Source of the DNA: Flavobacterium sp.
GTDB lineage: Bacteria > Bacteroidota > Bacteroidia > Flavobacteriales > Flavobacteriaceae
Assembly: GCF_017744675.1 (NCBI RefSeq)
Contig: NZ_JAGIAV010000001.1
Location: 1 to 64,000, forward strand
Length of the DNA: 64,000 nt
Direction of reading: 5' to 3'
This document shows, piece by piece, positions 50,586 to 59,723 of the stretch (positions within the stretch are counted from its first letter, which is position 1; each line of letters starts with the position of its first letter). Under the pieces are notes generated by a model. That model ran no database searches. It was given only the letters and a program-made list of their open reading frames with translations, and was not told the origin of the DNA. The translations under genes and the position numbers were made by a program.

Positions 50586-50789
50586 ATGAAAATTTTCACT
50601 TCAATCTTAGTGCTTTTGGCATTAGCTTTAATCGTTTTTAATATTACGCTATTAGACTTCAAAAACCCTTTTCAAGGTGATAGTATGGTAGCTTTTATTG
50701 GAATCGCCGCTTCATTTTGCGCTGTTTTGATTCTTTTGATTTTTAGAATTTCAAAAAGAATTGAAGAAAAAATGAATGACAACAGATAA
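50586..50789 (+). CDS. small membrane protein of unknown function
   Basis: A 67-residue protein with two predicted helices (residues 4-22, FTSILVLLALALIVFNITL, and 36-54, FIGIAASFCAVLILLIF), a short loop and a charged tail (SKRIEEKMNDNR). The stop codon overlaps the start of the next gene by 14 nt if that gene begins at 50776, which suggests translational coupling. The layout resembles the small proteins at 58916 and 60362, although the sequences differ. Confidence 0.75.
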   Translation: MKIFTSILVLLALALIVFNITLLDFKNPFQGDSMVAFIGIAASFCAVLILLIFRISKRIEEKMNDNR

Positions 50790-51396
50790 TATGTTTGATG
50801 TTTTAATTATTGGCGGAGGAGTATCTGGAATGTCTTGTGCTCTTGTCTTAGGATCCGCAAAAAACAAAACTTTTGTTACTGACAAAAAAATCGGAATTTT
50901 TACCCATCAGAAAAATTCTTCTTTACAAGAAGCAATCTTTTATAACGCTTACGGAATTACTCCAGGAAAATTAGGCTCTGAACTTTTAACTGAAAGCACA
51001 CAGGATTTAGCCGCAACATACCCCCATATTACTCAAATTCCAAATGAGAAAGTAATGAAAATTGAGGGCAGTTATCCTGAATTTACCGTAGTGACCAACA
51101 AAAACTCATACAAAACAAAAAATATCGTGGTCGGAATTGGTTCTGCCAATACTTTTGACATTGAAGGCTTAATGCAATTTGTTGAGCCTCACAAAAAAGC
51201 ACTTCCAGAAAAACAACGAATTCAGCTTAAAAACGAAGATCATAAAGTTGCTGACGGCATTTATGTAATCGGAACTTTGGCTGGATGGAGAAGTCAATTG
51301 GCCATTGCTGCCGGAAGCGGCGCTGCCGTAGCCACAGATATTCTTACTTTATGGAATAACGGAGTGCAAACTCACTCTCACGATAGTATTCGATAA
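50776..51396 (+). CDS. small FAD/NAD(P)-binding oxidoreductase-like protein
   Basis: A 206-residue protein with the Rossmann dinucleotide-binding start FDVLIIGGGVSGMSCALVLG, a GIGSAN strand in the middle and a C-terminal FAD motif DGIYVIGTLAGWRSQLAIAAG (with the G-D replaced by G-T). It looks like thioredoxin reductase reduced to its FAD-binding domain: the NADPH domain and the CxxC are missing. The start could be 50776 or the Met at 50791, directly before the first strand. There is no sign of frameshift, so I treat it as a genuine short form. Electron donor unknown. Confidence 0.8.
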   Translation: MTTDNMFDVLIIGGGVSGMSCALVLGSAKNKTFVTDKKIGIFTHQKNSSLQEAIFYNAYGITPGKLGSELLTESTQDLAATYPHITQIPNEKVMKIEGSYPEFTVVTNKNSYKTKNIVVGIGSANTFDIEGLMQFVEPHKKALPEKQRIQLKNEDHKVADGIYVIGTLAGWRSQLAIAAGSGAAVATDILTLWNNGVQTHSHDSIR

Positions 51397-51419
51397 GAGA
51401 TTACCACATAAAATTATTA

Positions 51420-51491
51420 AACCATATAAGTGATATAAGTTCATTTAATCTATGCGCAAAGCATATATGAACTTACATTACTTATATGGTT
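51420..51491. repeat. family B inverted pair
   Basis: Arms AACCATATAAGTGATATAAG... (51420-51448) and the inverse (51463-51491) are separated by only 14 bases and form a long AU-rich hairpin. They lie between the convergent genes ending at 51396 and 51514. Confidence 0.8.
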
Positions 51492-51513
51492 TATTTTTTA
51501 TACAGTTTGGTTT

Positions 51514-51831
51514 CTATTTAACCGAAACGATTTCTGTTACCTTAATGTGATTTTCGTCCTCACTTTTCCATTTTTCTCCTTTTACAGATACTACATCTCC
51601 AATTTTTAATTGTTTGTAGTTTTGAGGTCCGCCAACGTTTACAATACTTATTGTAGCAAAATAGACTTCTTTAGCGTCTGTAGTAATTTTTGCCGTGTAA
51701 CCGTCTTTTCCTGCTTCAATAGCATCTACTTTACCAGAAACTACAGCGTTCACATCGTTTTTCATCGTTTTACAAGAGATTACAAAAGCCATTAAAATTG
51801 CTAGCAGACTTATTCTTTTTAAATTTTTCAT
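51514..51831 (-). CDS. small lipoprotein of unknown function
   Basis: A 105-residue protein starting at 51831 (MKNLKRISLLAILMAFVISC), which gives a lipoprotein signal with lipobox VISC; an upstream in-frame Met at 51852 would add seven polar residues. The mature part has short strands (VVSGKVDAIEAGKDGYTAKI, DVVSVKGEKW, IKVTEIVSVK) and looks like a small OB or beta-barrel domain. No family was recognised. Monocistronic. Confidence 0.75.
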   Translation of the reverse strand: MKNLKRISLLAILMAFVISCKTMKNDVNAVVSGKVDAIEAGKDGYTAKITTDAKEVYFATISIVNVGGPQNYKQLKIGDVVSVKGEKWKSEDENHIKVTEIVSVK

Positions 51832-51921
51832 ATGATTTGATTTGAAGCGCAAATTAAGCTCACTTTAATAGTTATAGCTCAATTTTGTTTTAAGTTAATA
51901 TTATTTTTTCAGCGTCAAACT

Positions 51922-52287
51922 TTATGCCAGCTGAACGCAGCTTCCTGCAATCACTTTCAAATTTTTGCCTGCCTTTTTCCAAACTCTGATGTATTTGAAA
52001 ACTCCTTCAATAGGATTATTGTCATAAGCTCCTTTTAAAGCTACTGTAACAGCAACCACAGCCGAATCTTCAATTATATTCACAATTTGATCTGATGCTT
52101 CCAAGGAATTTATTTTCAGTTTTCCTGAACGATACGATTGCAAATCAAATTCTTTGGTTATCGTTTGTCCATCTGGCATGTTGAATAATAAATCATCATG
52201 AAGGATGGTTTCCAAAGCCAAAACATCCGATTTTTTAATGGCAGTTAAAAGTTCGATTTCTGCATCAACAACGGTTTCTATTTTCAT
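51922..52287 (-). CDS. NTF2-like (DUF4440/SnoaL-type) protein
   Basis: A 121-residue protein with the cone-shaped NTF2 fold pattern: an N-terminal helix (VVDAEIELLTAIKKSDVLALETILHDDLLF), then strands ending IRVWKKAGKNLKVIAGSCVQL. Such domains bind small molecules or are enzymes (isomerases, cyclases); no catalytic set can be asserted. It lies 16 nt after the S41 protease and is probably the last gene of the hupE-dCMP deaminase-protease operon. Confidence 0.8.
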   Translation of the reverse strand: MKIETVVDAEIELLTAIKKSDVLALETILHDDLLFNMPDGQTITKEFDLQSYRSGKLKINSLEASDQIVNIIEDSAVVAVTVALKGAYDNNPIEGVFKYIRVWKKAGKNLKVIAGSCVQLA

Positions 52288-52303
52288 GATATAAAGATTG
52301 AAG

Positions 52304-53881
52304 TTATTTCTTCGGAGTCAGAATTGTTTTTATCATGGCATCTTCTTTTAAGATTACATCATAATAATACAATTCTCCATAAAGCTGTCGGGCAAATTCA
52401 GCCATGATATAACGATTGACAAGCGCTTTTGTTTTATCCAATTTCAAATCTAAACCTGTCATCAAGATGTAATTCTTGAATTTCTTGAAATATAAATCTG
52501 AGGTTTTCATTTTGGCCAAAAATGCAGCAAAACTATCGCCTGCAAAAGCATTTCTATTTTTATCTAATTCTTCAAAAACAAAATGTCCCACAATTCCTGT
52601 TTGCAGTAAATAGGCCACATTTTCATTTCCATGCTCCGCTTCCATCGGCACAAAAACATCAGGAACGATTCCGCCTCCTCCGTACACAATCTTACCTTTT
52701 GGAGTTTTAAATTTTAATGAATCGGCCACTTTGATGCTGTCTTTTGCATACAATTCGCCAGTAGCAATTCTAGATTCTGATTCTTTAAAATACTCTTCAT
52801 TTCCTTTCTTATACGGTTTTTGAATTGATCTTCCAGTCGGAGTATAATAACGCGCCACAGTTAATCGCACTGCAGATCCGTCATTAAAATCCATTTCACG
52901 CTGAACCAAACCTTTTCCAAAAGAACGTCTTCCAACAATAGTTCCGCGGTCATTATCTTGAATGGCTCCAGCTAAAATTTCGCTCGCTGAAGCGCTGTTT
53001 TCGTTAATTAAAACATACACTTTTCCAGTTTCAAAACTTCCTGCTTTTGTTGCGTATGTTTTTTCAGTAGAACCGTTTTTGCTTTTGGTGAAAACGATTA
53101 ATTGTTTGTCTTTCAAAAATTCATCGGCAATAGCAATCGCTTCTTCCATATAACCGCCTCCATTATCGCGAAGGTCAATTACAAGCGACTGAATTCCTTT
53201 TTGTTTTAGTCTCGTTAAACCGGTTTTAAATTCGTTAAAAGTCGTTTCTGCAAAACGGTTTATTTTGATGTAGCCAACATTATTCCCAATTAATAAGGAA
53301 GCGTCAACGCTTTTAATTGGAATAATATCTCTCTTTACTTTAAACTTTAATTTCTTTTGTTCTGATTTTCTAAATACAGTCAACTCGATTTCTGAACCTT
53401 GAAGCCCTTTTAATTTAGAAAACAAACTATCTGAAGGCAGTTTTCGCCCGTATAATTTAGTTTTTCCTGCGAATAAAATGCGATCGCCAGATTTTATTCC
53501 CGCTTTTGCTGAAGGTCCGTTTTCAACTGGTTTTATAATCGCCACCGAATCTTTATACATGTAGAAATTGATTCCGATTCCGACGAAATCACCTTTCATG
53601 CTTTCGGCAACCTCAGCTTGCTCGCTTGGCGGAATATAAACAGAATGCGGATCTAGTTTGGAAAGAATATTATCGACCGTAAGATTTACAATCGAATCGG
53701 TATTGACACTATCAACATATTCGGTATTGATAAAATCAATCAGTTTATTAAGTTTGGTTTTTGAGTAATTTTTAGCCAAAAGCTGGTCACTTGCGGGAGC
53801 ATTCATAAAGCTTCCGGCAATTGTTCCAAGAGCAAAAGTCGCTCCTATTACTATTGGCAAATATTTTGAATTAAATTTCAT
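52304..53881 (-). CDS. S41 family C-terminal processing peptidase
   Basis: A 525-residue envelope protease anchored by an N-terminal signal or helix (YLPIVIGATFALGTIAG). Order: helical region, PDZ domain (about 90-175, SVYIPPSEQAEVAESMKGDF and NGPSAKAGIKSGDRILFA), then the S41 catalytic domain with VLINENSASASEILAGA (Ser about 305) and GRRSFGKGLVQ (Lys about 330), the Ser-Lys dyad. It trims proteins from their C-terminus. The start overlaps the previous gene's stop by one base (TAATG). Confidence 0.93.
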   Translation of the reverse strand: MKFNSKYLPIVIGATFALGTIAGSFMNAPASDQLLAKNYSKTKLNKLIDFINTEYVDSVNTDSIVNLTVDNILSKLDPHSVYIPPSEQAEVAESMKGDFVGIGINFYMYKDSVAIIKPVENGPSAKAGIKSGDRILFAGKTKLYGRKLPSDSLFSKLKGLQGSEIELTVFRKSEQKKLKFKVKRDIIPIKSVDASLLIGNNVGYIKINRFAETTFNEFKTGLTRLKQKGIQSLVIDLRDNGGGYMEEAIAIADEFLKDKQLIVFTKSKNGSTEKTYATKAGSFETGKVYVLINENSASASEILAGAIQDNDRGTIVGRRSFGKGLVQREMDFNDGSAVRLTVARYYTPTGRSIQKPYKKGNEEYFKESESRIATGELYAKDSIKVADSLKFKTPKGKIVYGGGGIVPDVFVPMEAEHGNENVAYLLQTGIVGHFVFEELDKNRNAFAGDSFAAFLAKMKTSDLYFKKFKNYILMTGLDLKLDKTKALVNRYIMAEFARQLYGELYYYDVILKEDAMIKTILTPKK

Positions 53882-54312
53882 TACTCTTCTAAAACAGGAA
53901 TATGTTCTACTTCTACACCTGCTTTTATTAAAAATTGAATTCCCGAATCGTCACGGTATCCGTTATGATAAACCACTCTTTTTATTCCAGACTGATGGAT
54001 TAATTTACTGCATTCTTTGCAAGGCGAAAGCGTGATGTACAATGTCGCGCCTTCACAAGATTGCGTTGATCTGGCCACTTTCAGGATAGCATTCGCTTCA
54101 GCGTGCAAAACATCCCAGCGCGTTAGCCCATCTTCGTCTTCGCAGCAATTTTCAAATCCCGATGGAGTTCCATTGTAGCCATCAGAAATGATCATCCTAT
54201 CTTTTACAATAATGGCACCAACCTGTTTACGTTTACAATAGGAAAGCAGACTCCACTCTTTTGCAATTCGCAGATATGCTTTATCGTATTTATTCAGCTT
54301 TTTTACTTCCAT
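53881..54312 (-). CDS. dCMP/cytidine deaminase family protein
   Basis: Zinc deaminase, 143 residues. Catalytic HAEANAIL (about 71-78; His, Glu) and SPCKECSKLI (about 101; two Cys) are the zinc site of deoxycytidylate deaminases (ComEB-like). The N-terminal KAYLRIAKEWSLLSYCKRKQVGAIIVKD fits this group. It is likely to convert dCMP to dUMP for dTTP synthesis. It is 6 nt after hupE and overlaps the S41 gene by one base. Confidence 0.92.
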   Translation of the reverse strand: MEVKKLNKYDKAYLRIAKEWSLLSYCKRKQVGAIIVKDRMIISDGYNGTPSGFENCCEDEDGLTRWDVLHAEANAILKVARSTQSCEGATLYITLSPCKECSKLIHQSGIKRVVYHNGYRDDSGIQFLIKAGVEVEHIPVLEE

Positions 54313-54318
54313 TTAAAT

Positions 54319-54912
54319 TTATCTGTTCCAAATTGGGCTTTCAATAATCATCGGAATTACAACTCCAATAATAAAAGCCGACATTACAAGTGCCCAGTCA
54401 CGTTTTGAAAAACGAAAAACGGTCTGCACTATATATGAAATTACCAGGACAACAAAAACCACTACTAGCTGAGCAGCTTCTATTCCTAAGGCAAACTCTC
54501 CCAAAGGTAACAATTTTGAGGTTGCAGAACCTCCTAAAATTGTTTTGAAATAATTGGAAAAACCTAGTCCGTGAATAATTCCAAAGAATAAAGTTATGAA
54601 AAATACCAGATTTACGCCATCATTTTTTGAGGTCTTCCCTGCCGTAAACAGATGATAAAGAGCTGTTATGAGAATTGTTATCGGAATCAGGAATTCTACA
54701 ATATTTACTTTTATGGCAATAATTCCATAAACGGAAAGAATTAAAGCCAAGGTATGGCCAATTGTAAAAAGAGAAACCAATAAGAAAATCCTTTTCCAGT
54801 CTTTAAAAAGATACGGAACAGTTAAGGCGATTAAAAAAAGAACGTGATCGTAAGCATTGATATCTAAAACGTGTTTTAATCCTATTTGAAAATAAATCCA
54901 AAATTGTGACAT
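54319..54912 (-). CDS. HupE/UreJ-family membrane protein
   Basis: A 197-residue protein with about six membrane helices. The signature GLKHVLDINAYDHVLFLIAL near residue 12 (His and Asp likely bind a metal) and FFGIIHGLGFSNYF near residue 112 are typical. Relatives are proposed nickel or cobalt permeases next to hydrogenase or urease genes, but none is nearby here, so the substrate is open. First gene of the operon with the dCMP deaminase. Confidence 0.88.
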   Translation of the reverse strand: MSQFWIYFQIGLKHVLDINAYDHVLFLIALTVPYLFKDWKRIFLLVSLFTIGHTLALILSVYGIIAIKVNIVEFLIPITILITALYHLFTAGKTSKNDGVNLVFFITLFFGIIHGLGFSNYFKTILGGSATSKLLPLGEFALGIEAAQLVVVFVVLVISYIVQTVFRFSKRDWALVMSAFIIGVVIPMIIESPIWNR

Positions 54913-55030
54913 AGGTGTATTGCAATTAAATAATTAGGGGTTGTAAACTTACGATTAATTTTCATACTTAAAGATTCGTGATACTAAATCCTGCAATAAA
55001 AATAAGTTAAATTTTATGAGAATTTTAAAA

Positions 55031-55059
55031 TTGATAATTTAAAAATAAGGCTATATTTG
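55031..55059 (+). promoter_or_regulatory. terB promoter
   Basis: TTG (55031-55033), an 18-nt spacer, then TATATTTG (55052-55059), an exact Bacteroidota promoter, 21 nt before the ATG at 55081. The position shows that the upstream in-frame Met at 55057, which lies within the box, is not the start. Confidence 0.7.
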
Positions 55060-55080
55060 TTTAACAAAAACTTTACAATT

Positions 55081-55512
55081 ATGTCATTTTCAGAATTATT
55101 TGATAGCGAATTTAAACAAAGAAACAAAGGACACTTTTCTGCTATTGTTCGTGTAGCATTGGCCGACGGTGTTGTATATCCAGAGGAAAAAGAGTTCTTA
55201 GACAAATTGGCTTCTCGTTTAGAAATTACAGAGTCTGAGTACGAAGAAATTCTTAGCGATCCTTTAAAATATCCTATTAATCCGCCTTACTCTTATGTAC
55301 AGCGTTTGGAGCGTTTATATGACCTAACTCGTATGGTACATGTTGACCATCATCTAGAAGACAAACAAGAAGTGCTTCTAAAAAAGATAAGTGTTGCCCT
55401 TGGATTTACACCTAGCAACGTAGATTATATTATTGCAAAAGCTTTATCATTAGTGGATAAAAAAGTAGATGCTGATACTTTTATCTACGAAATGCAGAAT
55501 ATGCATAAATAG
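55081..55512 (+). CDS. TerB-family (tellurite resistance-like) protein
   Basis: A 143-residue helical protein with the TerB domain: FSAIVRVALADGVVYPEEKEFL (about 22) with the acidic D-G-x-x-x-x-E metal-binding pattern, LERLYDLTRMVHVDHHLEDKQE (about 80) and a third helix pair. TerB-like proteins bind divalent metal and act in stress responses, but tellurite resistance has not been shown for this type. The gene has its own promoter and ends near a family A hairpin. Confidence 0.88.
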   Translation: MSFSELFDSEFKQRNKGHFSAIVRVALADGVVYPEEKEFLDKLASRLEITESEYEEILSDPLKYPINPPYSYVQRLERLYDLTRMVHVDHHLEDKQEVLLKKISVALGFTPSNVDYIIAKALSLVDKKVDADTFIYEMQNMHK

Positions 55513-55583
55513 TATTCAGTGGTCAGATTTTTAGTGGTCAGTTTTCACTGAAACTCAAAAAATTGAAACTTAACTAAAATTAT

Positions 55584-55619
55584 AAACCCGACAAGTTTTT
55601 GAAAAACTGTCGGGTTTTT
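55584..55619. terminator. family A hairpin, shared terminator of terB and fbp
   Basis: AAACCCGACAAGTTTTT pairs with AAAAACTGTCGGGTTT (one mismatch), with A and T runs either side, between the convergent terB and fbp genes. GAAACTTAAAACTTGAAAC repeats follow (about 55641). Confidence 0.75.
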
Positions 55620-55668
55620 ATTTTTATAGGTTAAACAAACCTGAAACTTAAAACTTGAAACAAAAAAA

Positions 55669-56676
55669 TTAATTCGCTTCAGCCATAAATTCTTCGGCTT
55701 TTTCTACCATTTTATAACTTCCACAGAAAAATGGCACTCTTTGATGCAATTCTGTCGGTTGGATTTCCATAATTCGGTTGAAACCATCTGTGGCTTTTCC
55801 TCCCGCCTGTTCTGCTATAAACGCCATTGGACTGCATTCGTAAAGCAAACGCAATTTTCCTTTTGGTGCTTTTGAGCTTGTTGGATAAATATAAATTCCG
55901 CCTTTAATCATATTTCGATGAAAATCGGCTACCAAACTTCCAATGTATCTTGAAGTATAAGGTCTATCTTCTTCTTCACGCTGACAGTATTTGATGTAAT
56001 TTTTTACTCCCTGCGGAAAATGAACATAATTTCCCTCGTTTACTGAGTAAATATTTCCATTTTCTGGAAATCTCATGTTGGGGTGCGAAAGGTAAAATGT
56101 ACCAATCGCCGGATTTAGTGTAAAACCATTTACCCCATGTCCAGTCGTGTACACAAGCATAGTTGAAGTGCCATAAATTACATAGCCTGCTGCCACTTGA
56201 TTGATTCCCGGCTGTAAAAAATCCTCGCTAGTTACCGGGGTTCCTATTGGAGTAATTCTTCTGAAAACAGAAAAAATAGTTCCGACAGAAACATTCACAT
56301 CAATGTTTGAAGATCCGTCAAGCGGATCCATTAAGATCACGTACTTATTATTATGACTGTTGTCGCTCCCCTGAACAGTTATAAAATCGTCGTTTTCTTC
56401 AGAAGCAATACCACAGACAATCTCACGGTTTATTAACGTCTGGATAAATACTTCGTTGGCATAGACATCCAATTTTTGCTGGTCTTCTCCTTGAACATTC
56501 TGTTCGCCTGCGGCGCCAATAATGTCTACTAAACCTGCTTTGTTTACTTTATAGTTGACGACCTTGGCCGCCAAACGTATAGAGTTGATAATTCGCGAGA
56601 GTTCTCCCGACGAATACTGAAATGCTTTTTGGTTCTCAATAATAAACTCTCCCAGTGTTTTATTGCGTTCTTCCAT
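55669..56676 (-). CDS. fbp: fructose-1,6-bisphosphatase class 1
   Basis: Gluconeogenic Mg-dependent phosphatase, 335 residues. Motifs: [11 protein letters not shown] (about 92), the metal-binding [22 protein letters not shown] (about 120), [21 protein letters not shown] (about 248) and [21 protein letters not shown] (about 280). The N-terminus [20 protein letters not shown] is the class 1 allosteric region. The gene stands alone and is divergent from the acetyltransferase at 56939. Confidence 0.97.
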   Translation of the reverse strand: MEERNKTLGEFIIENQKAFQYSSGELSRIINSIRLAAKVVNYKVNKAGLVDIIGAAGEQNVQGEDQQKLDVYANEVFIQTLINREIVCGIASEENDDFITVQGSDNSHNNKYVILMDPLDGSSNIDVNVSVGTIFSVFRRITPIGTPVTSEDFLQPGINQVAAGYVIYGTSTMLVYTTGHGVNGFTLNPAIGTFYLSHPNMRFPENGNIYSVNEGNYVHFPQGVKNYIKYCQREEEDRPYTSRYIGSLVADFHRNMIKGGIYIYPTSSKAPKGKLRLLYECSPMAFIAEQAGGKATDGFNRIMEIQPTELHQRVPFFCGSYKMVEKAEEFMAEAN

Positions 56677-56938
56677 TTCTAAATCGTTATAGTTTTATTT
56701 TTAAGTCACAAATATCGCTTATTTTGTGAGAATGATTCAAAAATTATTTTGTTAGTTTGTTACTATTGTATATTTGCTAATAATCTGTAAAAAGCATCTC
56801 ATAAAATGAAGCTTTTTTAGATATTAAATAGTTAAAAATAGGAATATATGAAATTGCCACAATAAACTTTTGCGAAGCAAATTCCATAAAAGAAAAGGCA
56901 ATACCATATAGGACCAAAAAAAATTAAAGTTTATCTAT

Positions 56939-57427
56939 ATGAATATTAGAAAAGGAAATCCTGAAGACATGAAATCGGTGTTAGGGCTTATTCAGGAGCT
57001 GGCAATATTCGAAAAAGAACCTGATGCGGTTGTCATTACAGAGGAAGATTTAGTACGTGACGGTTTTGGAGAAAAACCATTGTTTCACGTTTTTGTAGCA
57101 GAGATTGAAAACGAAGAAAAACAAAAAGAAATTGTTGGAATTGCATTGTATTACTATCGCTATTCTACCTGGAAAGGAAAAACAATCCATCTTGAAGATT
57201 TGATTGTAAAAGAAAAGATGCGAGGAACAGGTTTGGGTTCTGCACTTTATGCTGAAATCATGAAACAAGGAAAAAGAGATAACGTAAGAAGAGTTGAATG
57301 GAATGTTTTGGACTGGAACACACCGGCAGTAAAATTCTATGAAAATTCGGGTGCCAAAATTCTTGACGAATGGAGAGTTGTTCATATGGATGAAGCAGGC
57401 GTTAATGCATTTCTAGAAAAATTATAA
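56939..57427 (+). CDS. GNAT acetyltransferase
   Basis: A 162-residue GNAT of the diamine (spermidine/thialysine) acetyltransferase-like group: MNIRKGNPEDMKSVLGLIQELAIFEKEPDAV at the start is typical of that group. The acetyl-CoA motif is LEDLIVKEKMRGTGLGSALYAEI (about 84-106), and VEWNVLDWNTPAVKFYENSGA (about 118) is the conserved C-terminal part. Substrate not certain. The gene precedes aspartate kinase by 64 nt on the same strand and may be co-transcribed. Confidence 0.88.
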   Translation: MNIRKGNPEDMKSVLGLIQELAIFEKEPDAVVITEEDLVRDGFGEKPLFHVFVAEIENEEKQKEIVGIALYYYRYSTWKGKTIHLEDLIVKEKMRGTGLGSALYAEIMKQGKRDNVRRVEWNVLDWNTPAVKFYENSGAKILDEWRVVHMDEAGVNAFLEKL

Positions 57428-57491
57428 AAATAAAAAACATAAGATTTCGCCCCAATCTGAAATCTAAAATCTAAAAATCTATAAATTAATA

Positions 57492-58751
57492 ATGAGAGTA
57501 TTTAAATTTGGAGGAGCATCTGTAAAAGATGCAGATGGAATTAAAAACGTATACGACGTTTTACAAAAAGTAGGTTACGAAGACGTGATTCTTGTAGTTT
57601 CGGCTATGGGAAAAACAACAAATGCTCTTGAAGTTGTAATCAAGAATTACTTTGAAAAATCGACAGAACTGAATTCTTCTGTTCAGGAAATCAAAAAATA
57701 CCACAATCAAATCTTATTGGATTTGTTTGAAGATGAAAATCATGCAGTTTTCGCTGCTGTAAATGCGCAATTTGATGAATTAGAATATTTCTTAGCGCAT
57801 AACAAATCTCCTAATTATAACTTTGTTTACGATCAGGTTGTAAGTTTTGGAGAGTTGATTTCGACTAATATCTTAAGCCACTTCATGAATTTCATGGGAA
57901 TTCAGACGCAATGGCTTGATGTTCGTAATTTCATTAAAACCAATGCAAACTACAGAGATGCAGAAGTTGATTGGGAAACAACTCAGCAAAACATCAGCAA
58001 AAATGTACCAAGAAAACAATTAAACATTACGCAAGGTTTCTTAGGTGCAGACGAAAACAACTTTACGACAACGCTTGGCCGCGAAGGTTCTGATTATACT
58101 GCTGGTATTTTTGCTTATTGCTTAAATGCGGAAAGCGTAACAATCTGGAAAGACGTTCCTGGAGTTATGAATGCCGATCCGCGTTATTTTGAAAATGCAA
58201 GTTTATTAAACCAAATTTCATATCGTGAAGCAATCGAATTGGCATTTTACGGTGCAACCGTTATTCACCCAAAAACATTACAGCCTTTACAGAAAAAAGA
58301 AATTCCTTTGTACGTAAAATCATTTGTGAATCCTTTATTAAAAGGAACTTGCGTTTCTAAAGGTGTTGATTTAGAACCACAATATCCTTGTTTTATTGTA
58401 AAAAGAGAACAGCTTTTAATTTCGCTTTCTTCTATTGATTTCTCTTTCATTATGGAAGAAAACATCAGCGAGATTTTCGGATTATTCCATGAATTTAAAA
58501 TCAAAGTAAACTTAATTCAGAATTCTGCGATTAGTTTCTCTGTTTGCGTAGAAGATAAATTTGGAAATTTCCCAGAATTGAATGCCATTCTTTCTAAAAA
58601 ATTCAAAGTAGAATACAGCGAAAATGTAACCTTATATACGATCCGTCACTTTACTGAAGAAGCAGCTCAAACAGTCGAAGCTAATAAAGAAGTTTTATTG
58701 AAACAAGTTAGCCGTGAAACGATGCAGATTGTGACTAAAGAATTAAACTAA
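57492..58751 (+). CDS. aspartate kinase (monofunctional)
   Basis: First enzyme of the Lys/Thr/Met family: phosphorylates aspartate. The 419-residue protein starts MRVFKFGGASVKDADGIKNV (KFGGxSV motif) and has GFLGADENNFTTTLGREGSDYTA (about 182, substrate binding) and VWKDVPGVMNADPRYF (about 218). The C-terminal ACT region (about 295-400) is shorter and less clear than in E. coli LysC, as usual in Bacteroidota. It is followed by a strong terminator. No lysine riboswitch was seen in the 64-nt upstream spacer. Confidence 0.94.
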   Translation: MRVFKFGGASVKDADGIKNVYDVLQKVGYEDVILVVSAMGKTTNALEVVIKNYFEKSTELNSSVQEIKKYHNQILLDLFEDENHAVFAAVNAQFDELEYFLAHNKSPNYNFVYDQVVSFGELISTNILSHFMNFMGIQTQWLDVRNFIKTNANYRDAEVDWETTQQNISKNVPRKQLNITQGFLGADENNFTTTLGREGSDYTAGIFAYCLNAESVTIWKDVPGVMNADPRYFENASLLNQISYREAIELAFYGATVIHPKTLQPLQKKEIPLYVKSFVNPLLKGTCVSKGVDLEPQYPCFIVKREQLLISLSSIDFSFIMEENISEIFGLFHEFKIKVNLIQNSAISFSVCVEDKFGNFPELNAILSKKFKVEYSENVTLYTIRHFTEEAAQTVEANKEVLLKQVSRETMQIVTKELN

Positions 58752-58795
58752 TATTGCTTTATAAAAGGTAATTATCTAATTCAAAAATTATTGAA

Positions 58796-58832
58796 AAGGC
58801 TTCACTTAGTTAAGTGGAGCCTTTTTTATTTC
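58796..58832 (+). terminator. aspartate kinase terminator
   Basis: AAAAGGCTTCACTTA and TAAGTGGAGCCTTTT pair with one internal mismatch and end in six T, 45 nt after the stop codon. Confidence 0.85.
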
Positions 58833-58915
58833 GAGAGAATTTTCTTTACTTATTTCTTTTTTGCTTATATTTACTTCTCCATTTTTTGAAAAGCTATATT
58901 CAAAATATATTTAAA

Positions 58916-59107
58916 ATGACCAAAAAGACTTTTTTACTCGTTTTTATTATTCTTGGCATATTATACATCGGTATATCTTTAAGTCCGTTGCTTACCAAAG
59001 ACAAGCAAGACATTTCTTATTCGGATTTTAGATTAGTAATTGGCCCGTTTTTATCTACCGTTGGAATACTTATAACCTATACACAATTGAAAAGAAGGAA
59101 AAACTAA
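58916..59107 (+). CDS. small two-helix membrane protein (paralogue of 60362-60574)
   Basis: A 63-residue protein starting at the second in-frame Met (58916, MTKKTFLLVFIILG); the frame upstream of it overlaps the terminator of the preceding gene. It has an N-terminal helix (LLVFIILGILYIGISLSPL), a short polar loop with DISYSDFRLVIGP, and a second helix (FLSTVGILITY) before a basic tail (KRRKN). The motif DIS-SDFR--IGP is shared with the protein at 60362, so they are paralogues. Function unknown. Confidence 0.7.
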   Translation: MTKKTFLLVFIILGILYIGISLSPLLTKDKQDISYSDFRLVIGPFLSTVGILITYTQLKRRKN

Positions 59108-59120
59108 CTCCACTATTATT

Positions 59121-59474
59121 TTAGTTTTTACCTTTATTAATGTGCCTTATAATTGTTTTCAAATCTTGAATTTGCAACTCGTATTTTTGTATAATTTTTC
59201 TATACACACCAAGCATTGCAATTTCTGTTTGCCTTTCTGTATTCATCAAACTGTCATATACAGAATCTCCTAATCCCTTTCTCACCAATTCTTCTGGAGT
59301 TATTTCAAAAATCTGACATATTTTATTAAAATGGATAGCCCAAGATGTACTCTCCCCGCGTTCCATCCGAGCATATGCCGATTGTGAAATTTGTAAATGA
59401 TCTGCTGCCTCTTCTTGTGACATATTTTTTGATTTCCTCAAAGCTTTTAGATTATCTCCTACAATTTTATTCAT
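59121..59474 (-). CDS. XRE-family helix-turn-helix regulator
   Basis: A 117-residue DNA-binding protein. The start is 59474 (MNKIVGDNLKALRKSKN); earlier Met codons would add ten hydrophobic residues. The helix-turn-helix is LKALRKSKNMSQEEAADHLQISQSAYARMERGES (about 9-42; shown in part), the classic XRE form. The C-terminal half is helical and may form a coiled coil for dimerisation (VYRKIIQKYELQIQDLKTII). It is convergent with the small membrane protein gene at 58916 and may control the cluster. Confidence 0.85.
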   Translation of the reverse strand: MNKIVGDNLKALRKSKNMSQEEAADHLQISQSAYARMERGESTSWAIHFNKICQIFEITPEELVRKGLGDSVYDSLMNTERQTEIAMLGVYRKIIQKYELQIQDLKTIIRHINKGKN

Positions 59475-59723
59475 AATTAACATTTTAGAAACAAATATAA
59501 ACATAAGAATTATTTTACAATTATTCGAATTTAGGTTTTTAATAACCGATTTTAGACTAAGAGTTTTTCCCTAAATAGTATAAATTTGAAAAGATATTAA
59601 ATTATTAGATGACATGAAAAAACCAGAATTACTACAAAGATTTTAATAGCTTAAGCAATTGAAAATAGATCAAAATGATTGAACATTTAATGATGTTAGA
59701 AGAATAATATAAAACTTAAAAAA
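59475..59723. other. AT-rich spacer in the small-protein cluster
   Basis: About 250 bases with no family repeat and no credible gene; only an ATG with ten codons (59614). It contains the presumed promoters of the XRE gene and of the small protein at 59724. Confidence 0.4.

Noticed and set aside
50776..51396. The short FAD protein as a pseudogene of thioredoxin reductase
   Set aside because: There is no frameshift or leftover NADPH-domain sequence around it, and both ends of the FAD domain are complete.
654..55619. Recurrent identical hairpins as a possible CRISPR or attachment-site series
   Set aside because: Copies are tens of kilobases apart, have no regular spacers and no cas or integrase genes are near.
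57428..57491. Leader peptide or riboswitch before aspartate kinase
   Set aside because: Only 64 bases are available, with no stem-loop, Lys/Thr-rich ORF or lysine riboswitch-like sequence.
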